21,366 nt of DNA, from NCBI GenBank assembly GCA_036794765.1, contig DAIRGB010000009.1, forward strand, positions 1-21,366. The letters run 5' to 3'. The notes under the pieces were generated by a model. That model was not told the origin of the DNA, did not search any database, and saw only the letters and a program-made list of their open reading frames with translations. Source of the DNA: DAIRGB01 sp036794765 (GTDB lineage Bacteria > Patescibacteriota > JAHJAL01). A program made the position numbers and the translations under genes. Each line of letters begins with the position of its first letter. Positions within the stretch are counted from its first letter, which is position 1. Of the stretch, positions 8,630 through 14,394 are shown piece by piece.

Positions 8630-8720
8630 CAATTAAAAATTAACAATGAATAATTCGAGATAGTTGAAAGTTGAAAGGAAAATATTATTTCTTTCTGACT
8701 TTATAACTTTCAAACTTTAA
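8628..8720 (+). other. AT-rich spacer after the CYTH gene with short repeats and an imperfect hairpin
   Basis: Directly at the CYTH stop codon begins a run of TTAACAATT-type words (8628-8655). A similar run abuts the recA stop at 13222-13262. It is followed by an imperfect hairpin pairing AGTTGAAAGTT (8662-8672) with AACTTTCAAACT (8705-8716), with one bulged base. There is no T-run after the stem, so it is not a classical terminator. Confidence 0.5.
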
Positions 8721-8770
8721 GAGTTTCAAAGTGTTTATAAGAGTTTTTGAGGGTTTAAAAGCGTTTGTTG
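8721..8770 (+). repeat. Degenerate tandem repeat with a 10-nt period
   Basis: Five consecutive decamers share GNGTTTNNNN: gagtttcaaa, gtgtttataa, gagtttttga, gggtttaaaa, gcgtttgttg. A sixth partial unit follows. The stretch 8736-8769 matches, with three differences over about 33 nt, the reverse complement of the ftsK leader (17721-17763), so this is a dispersed family. Confidence 0.8.
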
Positions 8771-8824
8771 TGTTTGTTTCCTTGTTTGGAAATTAAAAAT
8801 TTGAAATTAAAAATTGATATTATA

Positions 8825-8853
8825 TTGCTCAAAGTTGGTAAAAGTTTTATATT
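8825..8853 (+). promoter_or_regulatory. Putative sigma-70 promoter for tRNA-CAT
   Basis: TTGCTC (8825-8830), a 17-nt spacer and TATATT (8848-8853) form a reasonable −35/−10 pair. Transcription would start near 8860, leaving about a 50-nt leader before the tRNA at 8912. Confidence 0.5.
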
Positions 8854-8911
8854 AGATTTGTGAATACAGGGCAGAATTGCTGATTTGGCTCCAAGGGGGG
8901 TGTGTTTTTTT

Positions 8912-8985
8912 GCCAGGATAGCTCAGTTGGCTAGAGCGTGGGACTCATAAGCCCAAGGTCGGTGGTTCAATCCCACCTCCTGGCA
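8912..8985 (+). tRNA. tRNA with CAT anticodon (elongator Met or Ile2)
   Basis: Complete cloverleaf: acceptor GCCAGGA (8912-8918) pairs with TCCTGGC (8978-8984), discriminator A8985. D-stem GCTC/GAGC with loop AGTTGGCTA, variable loop AGGTC, and T-arm GGTGG TTCAATC CCACC. The anticodon loop CTCATAA (8944-8950) places CAT at 8946-8948. The first acceptor pair is G-C, so it is not the initiator, which is at 10615-10688. It could be elongator tRNA-Met or the AUA-reading tRNA-Ile that TilS modifies; the sequence alone leaves this open. Odd point: the anticodon stem TGGGA/GCCCA ends in an A31·G39 mismatch. No CCA is encoded; the bases after the discriminator are CTT. Confidence 0.93.
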
Positions 8986-9000
8986 CTTCGTCGGATCGTC

Positions 9001-9068
9001 GGAACGCGATCTTATCGCTACATGCAAGCCTGAAATACAGTCTTGCATTTCGCTACCAGATCGATTCC
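9001..9068 (+). ncRNA. Candidate structured RNA element, copy A
   Basis: Long hairpin starting 16 nt after the tRNA. Stem P1 GGAA/TTCC (9001-9004, 9065-9068). P2 CGATCT/AGATCG (9007-9012, 9058-9063). Symmetric 9x9 internal loop (9013-9021 and 9049-9057), both sides holding TCGCTAC. P3 ATGCAAG/CTTGCAT (9022-9028, 9042-9048). The apex holds a further CTG/CAG stem with loop AAATA. A second copy at 10697-10763 keeps the same lengths and shows compensatory changes, listed in the findings. The orientation is inferred from G·T pairs in copy B. I recognise no known RNA family. It would form part of the tRNA trailer or of the leader of the HD-domain gene. Confidence 0.55.
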
Positions 9069-9071
9069 TCC

Positions 9072-9107
9072 TCTTCCCAAAAATTTCTTCGACAATTTTT
9101 GGGAGGG
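9072..9107 (+). other. Stable hairpin in the HD-gene leader
   Basis: CCCAAAAATT (9076-9085) pairs perfectly with AATTTTTGGG (9094-9103) around loop TCTTCGAC. The stem extends outward by four further pairs, two of them wobbles. It directly follows copy A of the candidate RNA. No T-run follows on the + strand, so it is not a typical terminator. Confidence 0.6.
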
Positions 9108-9140
9108 AAAAATACGTAGTAAATAATTTGAAATTTTTTT

Positions 9141-9743
9141 ATGCATAATAAACGGGATATTGAATTTTTGTTTGAGTTGGGGTGTTTTCGGTATGTGCAG
9201 AGAACTTGGAAAAGATTTTCCAATCCGGATATGGCTAACAATGCCGAACACACGATGCGGGTAATGTGGATTGCTCTGATGTTAGCCAAATATGAGGGGG
9301 TAAAAGACGAGGAAAAAATAATAAAAATGGCCATGGTACATGATTTGCCGGAAAGTCGGGCGGGTGATGTGGATTATTTGTCGAGACAATACGTGGAACG
9401 AAAAGAAGCGGAAGCGGTAGAAGATATTTTTAACGGAACGGTATTGGACGCTGAGGCGGTGGCTTGGTGGAAGGAATATGAGAAAAGAGAATGTATGGAA
9501 GCAAAGATTGTTAAAGATGCGGATAATTTGGATGTAGAGTTGGAATTACGAGAACAAGAATCAAAAGGGCATCCGATCGGGACAATGTGGAAAGAAAAAA
9601 GGGACCAATTGGTAAAGGTGAAATTATTTACAGAGACTGCAAAACAGATATGGGAGGATATTCGAAATAGCAATCCTCATGATTGGCATCTCAATGGTCG
9701 AAATCGCTTCAATATGGGTGATTGGCAGAAGAAAGAAAATTAG
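9141..9743 (+). CDS. HD-domain phosphohydrolase (YfbR-like 5'-deoxynucleotidase)
   Basis: 200-residue HD-superfamily metal-dependent phosphohydrolase. The metal-binding residues are visible: His37 in NNAEHTMRV, His67-Asp68 in MVHDLPES, and Asp128 in KDADNLDVE. This pattern and length fit the HD_3 / YfbR group, whose characterised members dephosphorylate deoxynucleoside 5'-monophosphates or related nucleotides. The exact substrate here is not determined. The ATG at 9141 is the first after an in-frame stop (TGA at 9129-9131) and has no Shine-Dalgarno; the preceding bases are a T-run. The 155-bp leader between the tRNA and the gene is richly structured (9001-9107). A terminator at 9769-9800 ends the unit. 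Confidence 0.85.
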   Translation: MHNKRDIEFLFELGCFRYVQRTWKRFSNPDMANNAEHTMRVMWIALMLAKYEGVKDEEKIIKMAMVHDLPESRAGDVDYLSRQYVERKEAEAVEDIFNGTVLDAEAVAWWKEYEKRECMEAKIVKDADNLDVELELREQESKGHPIGTMWKEKRDQLVKVKLFTETAKQIWEDIRNSNPHDWHLNGRNRFNMGDWQKKEN

Positions 9744-9768
9744 TTTTGGGAAAAAGAAAAATATTTTT

Positions 9769-9800
9769 AAACTATTCAAATATTTTTGAGTAGTTTTTTT
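9769..9800 (+). terminator. Intrinsic terminator of the HD-domain gene
   Basis: AAACTATTCAAA (9769-9780) pairs with TTTGAGTAGTTT (9785-9796), with one wobble and a 4-nt loop. A run of T to 9800 follows. It lies 26 bp after the stop codon. Confidence 0.8.
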
Positions 9801-9871
9801 ATGGCAATTTTCATTGCGTTTAAGTAAGATGTTAATATTGATTACAATTATATTTTCACAAGGATATGGAT

Positions 9872-10489
9872 ATGCAATTTGAATCAAATGAGAAAAAAGA
9901 TAAGTTTGGTATTGATTTGGATTCGACAAAAGCGCAAAAAAAATTATTGATTGCGATGTTGCAACCTCAGGACATTATTGATAGGGAGAATTTGTGGAGA
10001 AATGATAAAGATACTCATGGGGCATATATGAAGGTGGTGGATTTTTGGGATAGATATACTCATGAGTTTTCCGAAGCTTCTTTTAAGATGATTGGAGATT
10101 TATCGAATGTGGAAGAAAAGTTTGTAATAAAATATTTTTTGGTTGCTTTGGAAGAATGGCAGTACGCCAATTATCAAATGCGAAAAGAATTATATGTTGA
10201 TTACTGGAAAAATAGAAAGATGCCTGATTGGGCGAGTAATATTGGTTTTGAAAGATATAGGCGAATTTACGAGAAGTTTTGTCTTGATGGTGGGAAGGAA
10301 AATATTGATTATGGAATTGTTGATAAAAATGTTAGAAATATTTATTTTGGGATTGTAAAAAAGATGGAGGCCGAGGAAAAGATGGATGTTTCCAGATGGA
10401 AAAAATGGCCACATTGGATAGAAAATGAATATAATAAGGAAATAGAGATATTATGCAGGTTTTGCAATAGTTTAGCTAAAGAAATTTGA
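9872..10489 (+). CDS. Orphan hypothetical protein, Trp/Lys/Glu-rich
   Basis: I do not recognise this protein. From the ATG at 9872 it has 205 residues. An ATG two codons earlier (9866) is in frame, but the AAGGA Shine-Dalgarno (9860-9864) almost touches it, while the spacing to 9872 is an ideal 7 nt. The sequence is highly charged and looks mostly helical, with many Trp/Tyr residues, for example KVVDFWDRYTHEF, ALEEWQYANYQMRKELYVDYW and WKKWPHWIENEYNKEIE. It has no signal peptide, membrane helix, zinc motif or nucleotide-binding motif; the only cysteines are one mid-protein and two near the C-terminus (LCRFCNS). The gene is closed off by terminators on both sides (9769-9800 and 10494-10526), so it is a single-gene unit with its promoter in the 70 bp upstream. 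The function is unknown. Confidence 0.75.
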   Translation: MQFESNEKKDKFGIDLDSTKAQKKLLIAMLQPQDIIDRENLWRNDKDTHGAYMKVVDFWDRYTHEFSEASFKMIGDLSNVEEKFVIKYFLVALEEWQYANYQMRKELYVDYWKNRKMPDWASNIGFERYRRIYEKFCLDGGKENIDYGIVDKNVRNIYFGIVKKMEAEEKMDVSRWKKWPHWIENEYNKEIEILCRFCNSLAKEI

Positions 10490-10493
10490 TTAA

Positions 10494-10526
10494 AAAAATA
10501 ACCTGGAAATTGTCCGGGTTATTTTT
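10494..10526 (+). terminator. Intrinsic terminator of the orphan gene
   Basis: AAAAATAACCTGGA (10494-10507) pairs with TCCGGGTTATTTTT (10513-10526) over 14 bp with one wobble and a 5-nt loop. The descending arm ends in five Ts. It starts 5 bp after the stop. Confidence 0.85.
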
Positions 10527-10583
10527 GTGGCAAGTTGCTTGATTAACTTATTGATAATATTTTTGATTTTCATTTTCGAAAAA

Positions 10584-10609
10584 TAAATACTATCTTGTGA
10601 TAGTATTTA
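10584..10609 (-). terminator. Intrinsic terminator of tRNA-fMet
   Basis: An 11-bp perfect stem (10584-10594 with 10599-10609; core AATACTATC/GATAGTATT) with a 4-nt loop lies 5 bp beyond the tRNA 3' end in its direction of transcription. On the minus strand ATTTTT follows. Confidence 0.8.
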
Positions 10610-10614
10610 AAAAA

Positions 10615-10688
<74 letters not shown>

Positions 10689-10696
10689 TCGGTGTT

Positions 10697-10763
10697 GGAG
10701 TCGTTCTTATCGTTTTGTGCGAGCTAAGAATACTGTTTCTTACTTCACTACAAGAATGTCTCC
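10697..10763 (+). ncRNA. Candidate structured RNA element, copy B
   Basis: Homologue of the 9001-9068 hairpin, starting 8 nt from the 5' end of tRNA-fMet. P1 GGAG/CTCC (10697-10700, 10760-10763). P2 CGTTCT/AGAATG (10702-10707, 10753-10758). 9x9 internal loop (10708-10716, 10744-10752). P3 GTGCGAG/TTCTTAC (10717-10723, 10737-10743) with one mismatch, and a 13-nt apex. Loop and stem lengths match copy A exactly; only the P1/P2 bulge differs by one base. Three G·T pairs in P2 and P3 would be G·U in a + strand transcript but C·A if transcribed from the other strand, which favours + orientation. However, on the minus strand it would be the leader of tRNA-fMet. Confidence 0.5.
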
Positions 10764-10789
10764 TTATCTACAAAAACGTTGGTAATACG

Positions 10790-10818
10790 ATCCTATCCTA
10801 TCGTTTCGTTTAAATCAA
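10790..10818 (-). promoter_or_regulatory. Putative promoter of tRNA-fMet
   Basis: On the minus strand TTGATT (10813-10818), a 17-nt spacer and TAGGAT (10790-10795) resemble a sigma-70 promoter. The start near 10783 would give a leader of about 95 nt spanning the complement of hairpin copy B. TAGGAT occurs twice in tandem here. Confidence 0.4.
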
Positions 10819-10952
10819 TAATGTTTGGATGAGAGGATTGCAAACTGTTTTTAAGATTTGATCGTTTTTTAGAACTCTAGTGTATTTTATAATTATTTGG
10901 GGTAATTAGCAAGATGATGGTAGAATGTGATTAAAGAAATAATAAAATATTT

Positions 10953-11165
10953 ATGGAACGAATGAGGGATTTTTCAATTAATAGTGATAAATTGGAGATA
11001 AAAAAATGTTTATCTTGTGGTCGTAGTTTGTCTGAATATAGTGGAGAATGTTTTGTTTGTTTTTTAAAGAAAAAAAATAGTGAGCCGGTAGTTGAAAATG
11101 ATAAGACTGTTATTTATAGAGAAAATATTTGCCGGTGTTTGAAAATAAATAAAAAAACCTTGTGA
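10953..11165 (+). CDS. Small zinc-ribbon protein, hypothetical
   Basis: A 70-residue reading frame with a CxxC-x10-CxxC arrangement: Cys19 and Cys22 in KKCLSCGRS, Cys33 and Cys36 in ECFVCFLK. This is a compact zinc ribbon. The rest is Lys/Asn/Glu-rich, with two more cysteines near the end (ICRC). Such small ribbons are often nucleic-acid or protein-binding, but nothing here specifies a target. A TATAAT lies at 10888-10893, about 60 bp upstream, without a good −35. The Shine-Dalgarno is weak (only A-rich sequence). The stop at 11163-11165 is 3 bp from the end of the convergent pyk gene. That it is a real gene is supported mainly by the ordered cysteines; it could also be a chance frame. Confidence 0.5.
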   Translation: MERMRDFSINSDKLEIKKCLSCGRSLSEYSGECFVCFLKKKNSEPVVENDKTVIYRENICRCLKINKKTL

Positions 11166-11168
11166 TTT

Positions 11169-12584
11169 TTAGATTGTCTTGATGAGAAGTTGGTCGGCGG
11201 TGTGGGCGGTTAGATTGGAACCAGTAACTATGAGCACTCTGTCTCCTTTTTTGAGGAGGCGAGATTTGGTGAGTCGGTTTAGGCAATGAACAATCAGTTC
11301 GTCAGGTTTTTTGCTGTTGATTAATATTGGCGTTATACCCCACTCGAGGGTTAATCTTTGGTAGGTGGCTTGGTCAAAGGTGGCGGCGATAATGGGGGTT
11401 GGTGGTCGGTAGCTGGAAATGATTTGTGCAGTTTGGCCACTAAAGGAAGGAACAATAATAAATTTAACGTTGGTATCAATAGCTAAATTGCAAGCTGAAT
11501 ATGCCAGAGATTGAATCTGGTTTTTGTTGGCAGAAAGGTTTATAAAACCGTTTTGATTGGTATAAAGGTGTTCGTCAGTGGTTTGACAAATTTTGGCCAT
11601 AGTGTGAACGGCTTTGATAGGAAAGTTGCCCACTGCTGATTCTTCCGATAGCATTACGGCACTGGAATGGTCGAAGACGGCGTTGGCGACGTCGGTTGCT
11701 TCGGCGCGGGTTGGAATTGGGTTGGAGGTCATGGAAGCAAGCATTTGGGTGGCGACAATAACGGGTTTGTGCGCGATTAGGCATTTACGGATGATGTGTT
11801 TTTGCACAAGAGGAAGTTGTTCGATTGGGGTTTCTAGGCCCAAATCACCGCGAGCGACCATGATTCCATCGGAGGCGGCAATAATTTGGTCGATATTTTG
11901 GAGACTTTGTGGTGTTTCGATTTTGGCAATAATTTGAGATTGGATTTTGTGTTTGTTTAATATTTTTTTTAGTTTGTCTATGTCTTGAGCGTTTTTGACA
12001 AAAGATAAGGCGATATATTCCGGTTGGTAGTCAGTACCAAAAATTATATCTTTGATGTCTTTGGTGGTTAAAGATGGTATATCCAGAGAGATATTTGGTA
12101 AATTTATTCCTTTGTGGGATTTCAAAAAATAGGTGGAAAGGGAGGAAAATTTGACGTATTGCTTGGTTTTGTTGACGACGCTGACTTCAATTTGTATTTT
12201 TCCGTCGTCTAATAAAATAACTTGTCCTTTGTGTAGAAATTTCGATAAGTCAATAGTGCAAGGGAAAAGATTATTTTTTTCGCTTAATTCTTTGTTGGGA
12301 TTGTGGGCGATAATAAGATCGTCCCCCGGTTTTAAGTTGATTCCGCCTTGAGGATGATTTCCGAGACGAATTTTTGGTCCACAGAGGTCTTGGAGAATGG
12401 CTACTGGTTTTTCAAGCTTGGCTGCTTCGGATCTGATAGTTTTTATTGTTTTTGTGAACCAGGAATATGATCCGTGAGAAAAATTTAGACGGGCAATATT
12501 CATACCGTGACGAATCAGCATGTTGATTTTGCTTTTGGATTCTGTGGCTGGACCGATGGTGCATACTATTTTGGTGCGGCGCAT
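11169..12584 (-). CDS. pyk: Pyruvate kinase
   Basis: Cytosolic glycolytic enzyme that converts phosphoenolpyruvate and ADP to pyruvate and ATP. I take the ATG at 12584 (471 residues); a TTG two codons upstream is in frame, and neither start has a Shine-Dalgarno. In numbering from the TTG, the N-terminal barrel strand KIVCTIGPA is at 7-15 and RLNFSHG at 34-40. LQDLCGPKIR is at 66-75, the catalytic Lys/Glu pair in IAKIETP at 221-227, and the Mg-binding signature MVARGDLGLE at 244-253. ATQMLASM is at 280-287 and PTRAEATDVANAV at 293-305. The C-terminal domain ends at about residue 473 without the extra PEP-utiliser domain found in some Firmicutes. The gene lies alone downstream of a terminator, so it has its own promoter in the AT-rich 150-bp spacer. 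The best −35 there is TTGAAA at 12685-12690, with a weak −10. Confidence 0.97.
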   Translation of the reverse strand: MRRTKIVCTIGPATESKSKINMLIRHGMNIARLNFSHGSYSWFTKTIKTIRSEAAKLEKPVAILQDLCGPKIRLGNHPQGGINLKPGDDLIIAHNPNKELSEKNNLFPCTIDLSKFLHKGQVILLDDGKIQIEVSVVNKTKQYVKFSSLSTYFLKSHKGINLPNISLDIPSLTTKDIKDIIFGTDYQPEYIALSFVKNAQDIDKLKKILNKHKIQSQIIAKIETPQSLQNIDQIIAASDGIMVARGDLGLETPIEQLPLVQKHIIRKCLIAHKPVIVATQMLASMTSNPIPTRAEATDVANAVFDHSSAVMLSEESAVGNFPIKAVHTMAKICQTTDEHLYTNQNGFINLSANKNQIQSLAYSACNLAIDTNVKFIIVPSFSGQTAQIISSYRPPTPIIAATFDQATYQRLTLEWGITPILINSKKPDELIVHCLNRLTKSRLLKKGDRVLIVTGSNLTAHTADQLLIKTI

Positions 12585-12737
12585 AAACAACTATTAATAA
12601 TTAAAAGTTTGGTTTGAAAGTAAAAAAGTTTGAAAGTGAGAAAGTTGAATAGAAGTATTTTAATATTTTTTTCTTTTTTGCGATTTTCAACTTTTTAACT
12701 TTGTACTATTTTTATTTTATCTGTTTTTGGGTAATAA

Positions 12738-12776
12738 AAAAACCACTCGGTAAAGTGTTGCGCCCGAGTGGTTTTT
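12738..12776 (-). terminator. Intrinsic terminator of the DUF4870-like gene
   Basis: A perfect 13-bp stem AAAAACCACTCGG / CCGAGTGGTTTTT (12738-12750 with 12764-12776), 13-nt loop. On the minus strand the arm ends in a run of seven Ts. It lies 9 bp after the stop codon. Confidence 0.92.
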
Positions 12777-12784
12777 ATAGAAAA

Positions 12785-13129
12785 TTAGATATTGAAATGT
12801 TTGGCGTATTGTCCGATTAATGGTAGTTCGGTCATTTTGCCGCTAACAGCATTGATGATGCCCATGACCCAGAAGACCATAAAAGTTAGATATCCGAGTA
12901 TTGAGACAATCCATCCCAAAAATGGAATGACGGCAATGATGCCTAGGGCGATACCGAAGATTACTAGCACTAGACCTTGTTTAGCATGAAATTGTGCATA
13001 TGGACTGTCTTTTTTGGCGAGAAGAGGAACTAGAAGAAGTATGCCCAAATAACCCAAGACGGCCATCAGTTTGTTTTCTTCGATGTCCTTTTGAGTTGAG
13101 ACGGGAGTTTCCATTTTTTTGTCAGCCAC
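12785..13129 (-). CDS. DUF4870-like small membrane protein
   Basis: 114-residue integral membrane protein. The start is GTG at 13129, decided by a perfect AAAGGAGG Shine-Dalgarno 6 nt upstream. After a hydrophilic N-terminus (about 20 residues), a first helix follows (KLMAVLGYLGILLLVPLLA). A short loop holds DSPYAQFHAKQGLVL, where the pattern FHAxQG is typical of DUF4870/Tic20-related small proteins. Then come two to three hydrophobic segments to about residue 95 and a short tail. Function of the family is not known. The gene sits between recA (upstream, 137 bp) and a strong terminator. The large gap and the very strong ribosome-binding site suggest a separately controlled, highly translated gene. 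Confidence 0.8.
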   Translation of the reverse strand: MADKKMETPVSTQKDIEENKLMAVLGYLGILLLVPLLAKKDSPYAQFHAKQGLVLVIFGIALGIIAVIPFLGWIVSILGYLTFMVFWVMGIINAVSGKMTELPLIGQYAKHFNI

Positions 13130-13141
13130 AGGAGGCCTCCT
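13130..13141 (-). promoter_or_regulatory. Palindromic Shine-Dalgarno AGGAGGCCTCCT
   Basis: The ribosome-binding site AGGAGG (13136-13141) is followed at once by CCTCCT (13130-13135), its exact complement and the anti-Shine-Dalgarno core of 16S rRNA. The 12-bp palindrome ends directly against the GTG start. A zero-loop hairpin cannot form within one molecule, but pairing between transcripts or with a further AGGAGG could. Confidence 0.85.
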
Positions 13142-13221
13142 TTCAAAATTAGATGATTTAAAGATTAAATTTCAATTTTAATCGTAAAGTAATCGGGAGT
13201 CTGAGTCAAGGAAGAGACAAA

Positions 13222-13262
13222 TAATTTATAAATTAACAATGAACAATTAATAATTAACAATT
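13222..13262. repeat. TTAACAATT-type AT-rich repeat at the recA 3' end
   Basis: Short words AATTAACAATGAACAATT, then AATAATTAACAATT, lie directly against the recA stop (13267). The 8628-8655 stretch at the CYTH stop holds the same words. It may be a dispersed spacer repeat. Confidence 0.55.
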
Positions 13263-13266
13263 GCGA

Positions 13267-14289
13267 TTAGCTTGGATTGACAACTACTGGATTCAGATAA
13301 TAGTCTTTAACTTTTTTTTCTATTTCTTTGGCAAGTTTGGGATTTTTTCTAAGATTATCTTTGGCAGTTTCCCGTCCTTGTCCAAGTTTTTCTTTTTCGT
13401 ACATGTACCATGCGCCGCTTTTTTGGATAATGCCAATATTGGATCCAGTGTCGAGCAAGTCACCTTCAAAGGAAATTCCCTGGCCGTACATGATGTCAAA
13501 CTCGCATTTTTTGAAGGGTGGGGCGACTTTGTTTTTGACAATTTTGACAGAGGTGCGGTTGCCGGTGATGTTTTCGCCTTCTTTGATTTGAGTTTGGCGG
13601 CGAACTTCGATGCGGATTGACGAATAAAATTTGAGGGCGTTGCCACCGGTGGTAGTTTCGGGATTACCAAACATAACCCCGATTTTCATACGAATCTGAT
13701 TGATAAAGATAAGAATGGTATTGGATTTGTTGATAGCGCCGGTGAGTTTACGTAGAGCTTGAGACATCAAACGCGCTTGCAAACCCATATGGCTGTCCCC
13801 CATTTCGCCTTCGATTTCGGCTTTGGGAACTAAAGCGGCTACTGAGTCAACGACGATGACGTCAACGGCGTTGGAACGGACGAGAGTTTCAGCGATTTCC
13901 AGGGCTTGTTCGCCAGTGTCCGGTTGGGAGATTAACAGGTCTTCGAGTTTGACGCCAATGGCTTTGGAATATTCTGGATCGAGAGCGTGTTCGGCGTCGA
14001 TGAAAGCTACTAAGCCGCCTTTTTTTTGGGCTTCGGCGACTATGTGAAGGGCAAGGGTGGTTTTACCGCTGGATTCTGGTCCGTAGATTTCAACAATCCG
14101 GCCGCGTGGGATTCCGCCGACACCGAGAGCGAGGTCTAGTGAAATCGAGCCGGTAGGGATAACATCGAGATTTACTTTTTTGACTTGCCCCAAGGTCATG
14201 ATGGAACCTTTGCCGAATTGTTTTTCGATTTGGGATACTGCCAAATCTAGGGCCTGTTTTTTCTGTTTCGTTTCTTCGTTTTTGTTCAT
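13267..14289 (-). CDS. recA: Recombinase RecA
   Basis: DNA strand-exchange ATPase of homologous recombination; in other bacteria it also triggers the SOS response. The 340-residue protein has an N-terminal filament-assembly helix (1-33). Walker A GPESSGKT is at 70-77, the catalytic Glu at 99 (IDAEHALDPEYS) and Walker B VIVVDS at 144-149. The L1 region is PKAEIEGEMGDSHMG, and the DNA-binding L2 loop is FGNPETTTGGNALKFYSS (about 207-224). The C-terminal tail ends in YYLNPVVVNPS and lacks the acidic extension of E. coli RecA. An extended −10 promoter (TGCTATAAT) lies 32 bp upstream of the start; I see no full LexA box. Upstream neighbours are the RodZ-like gene and ftsK, with a 38-bp inverted repeat in the gap. 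Identification is certain. Confidence 0.99.
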   Translation of the reverse strand: MNKNEETKQKKQALDLAVSQIEKQFGKGSIMTLGQVKKVNLDVIPTGSISLDLALGVGGIPRGRIVEIYGPESSGKTTLALHIVAEAQKKGGLVAFIDAEHALDPEYSKAIGVKLEDLLISQPDTGEQALEIAETLVRSNAVDVIVVDSVAALVPKAEIEGEMGDSHMGLQARLMSQALRKLTGAINKSNTILIFINQIRMKIGVMFGNPETTTGGNALKFYSSIRIEVRRQTQIKEGENITGNRTSVKIVKNKVAPPFKKCEFDIMYGQGISFEGDLLDTGSNIGIIQKSGAWYMYEKEKLGQGRETAKDNLRKNPKLAKEIEKKVKDYYLNPVVVNPS

Positions 14290-14320
14290 AGCATAGTTGT
14301 TAATTTTTTAAACTAAATTT

Positions 14321-14329
14321 ATTATAGCA
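14321..14329 (-). promoter_or_regulatory. Extended −10 promoter of recA
   Basis: On the minus strand TGC followed by TATAAT (14321-14326) forms an extended −10 element; the −35 region is not canonical. Transcription would start near 14314, giving a 25-nt leader. recA can thus be expressed independently of the genes upstream of the large hairpin. Confidence 0.65.
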
Positions 14330-14394
14330 CGAGAAAATTAATCGGCTATGAATTTGTTGTTATTTTTAAATTAAGATTGAAAGTTTGTTTATTG

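Noticed and set aside
8986..9003. Tandem TCGTCGGA after tRNA-CAT as an integration attachment site
   Set aside because: The 8-nt direct duplication (8988-9003) does not repeat the tRNA 3' end, and no integrase or second att copy is present in the window.
9086..9107. Hairpin at 9072-9107 as a terminator of tRNA-CAT
   Set aside because: No T-run follows the stem on the + strand; the next bases are A-rich.
10489..10489. Reassigned TGA codon (code 25, Gracilibacteria/Absconditabacteria)
   Set aside because: TGA ends several frames exactly where neighbours, overlaps or terminators expect a stop (10489, 15524, 20461), and no conserved protein here needs TGA read as Gly.
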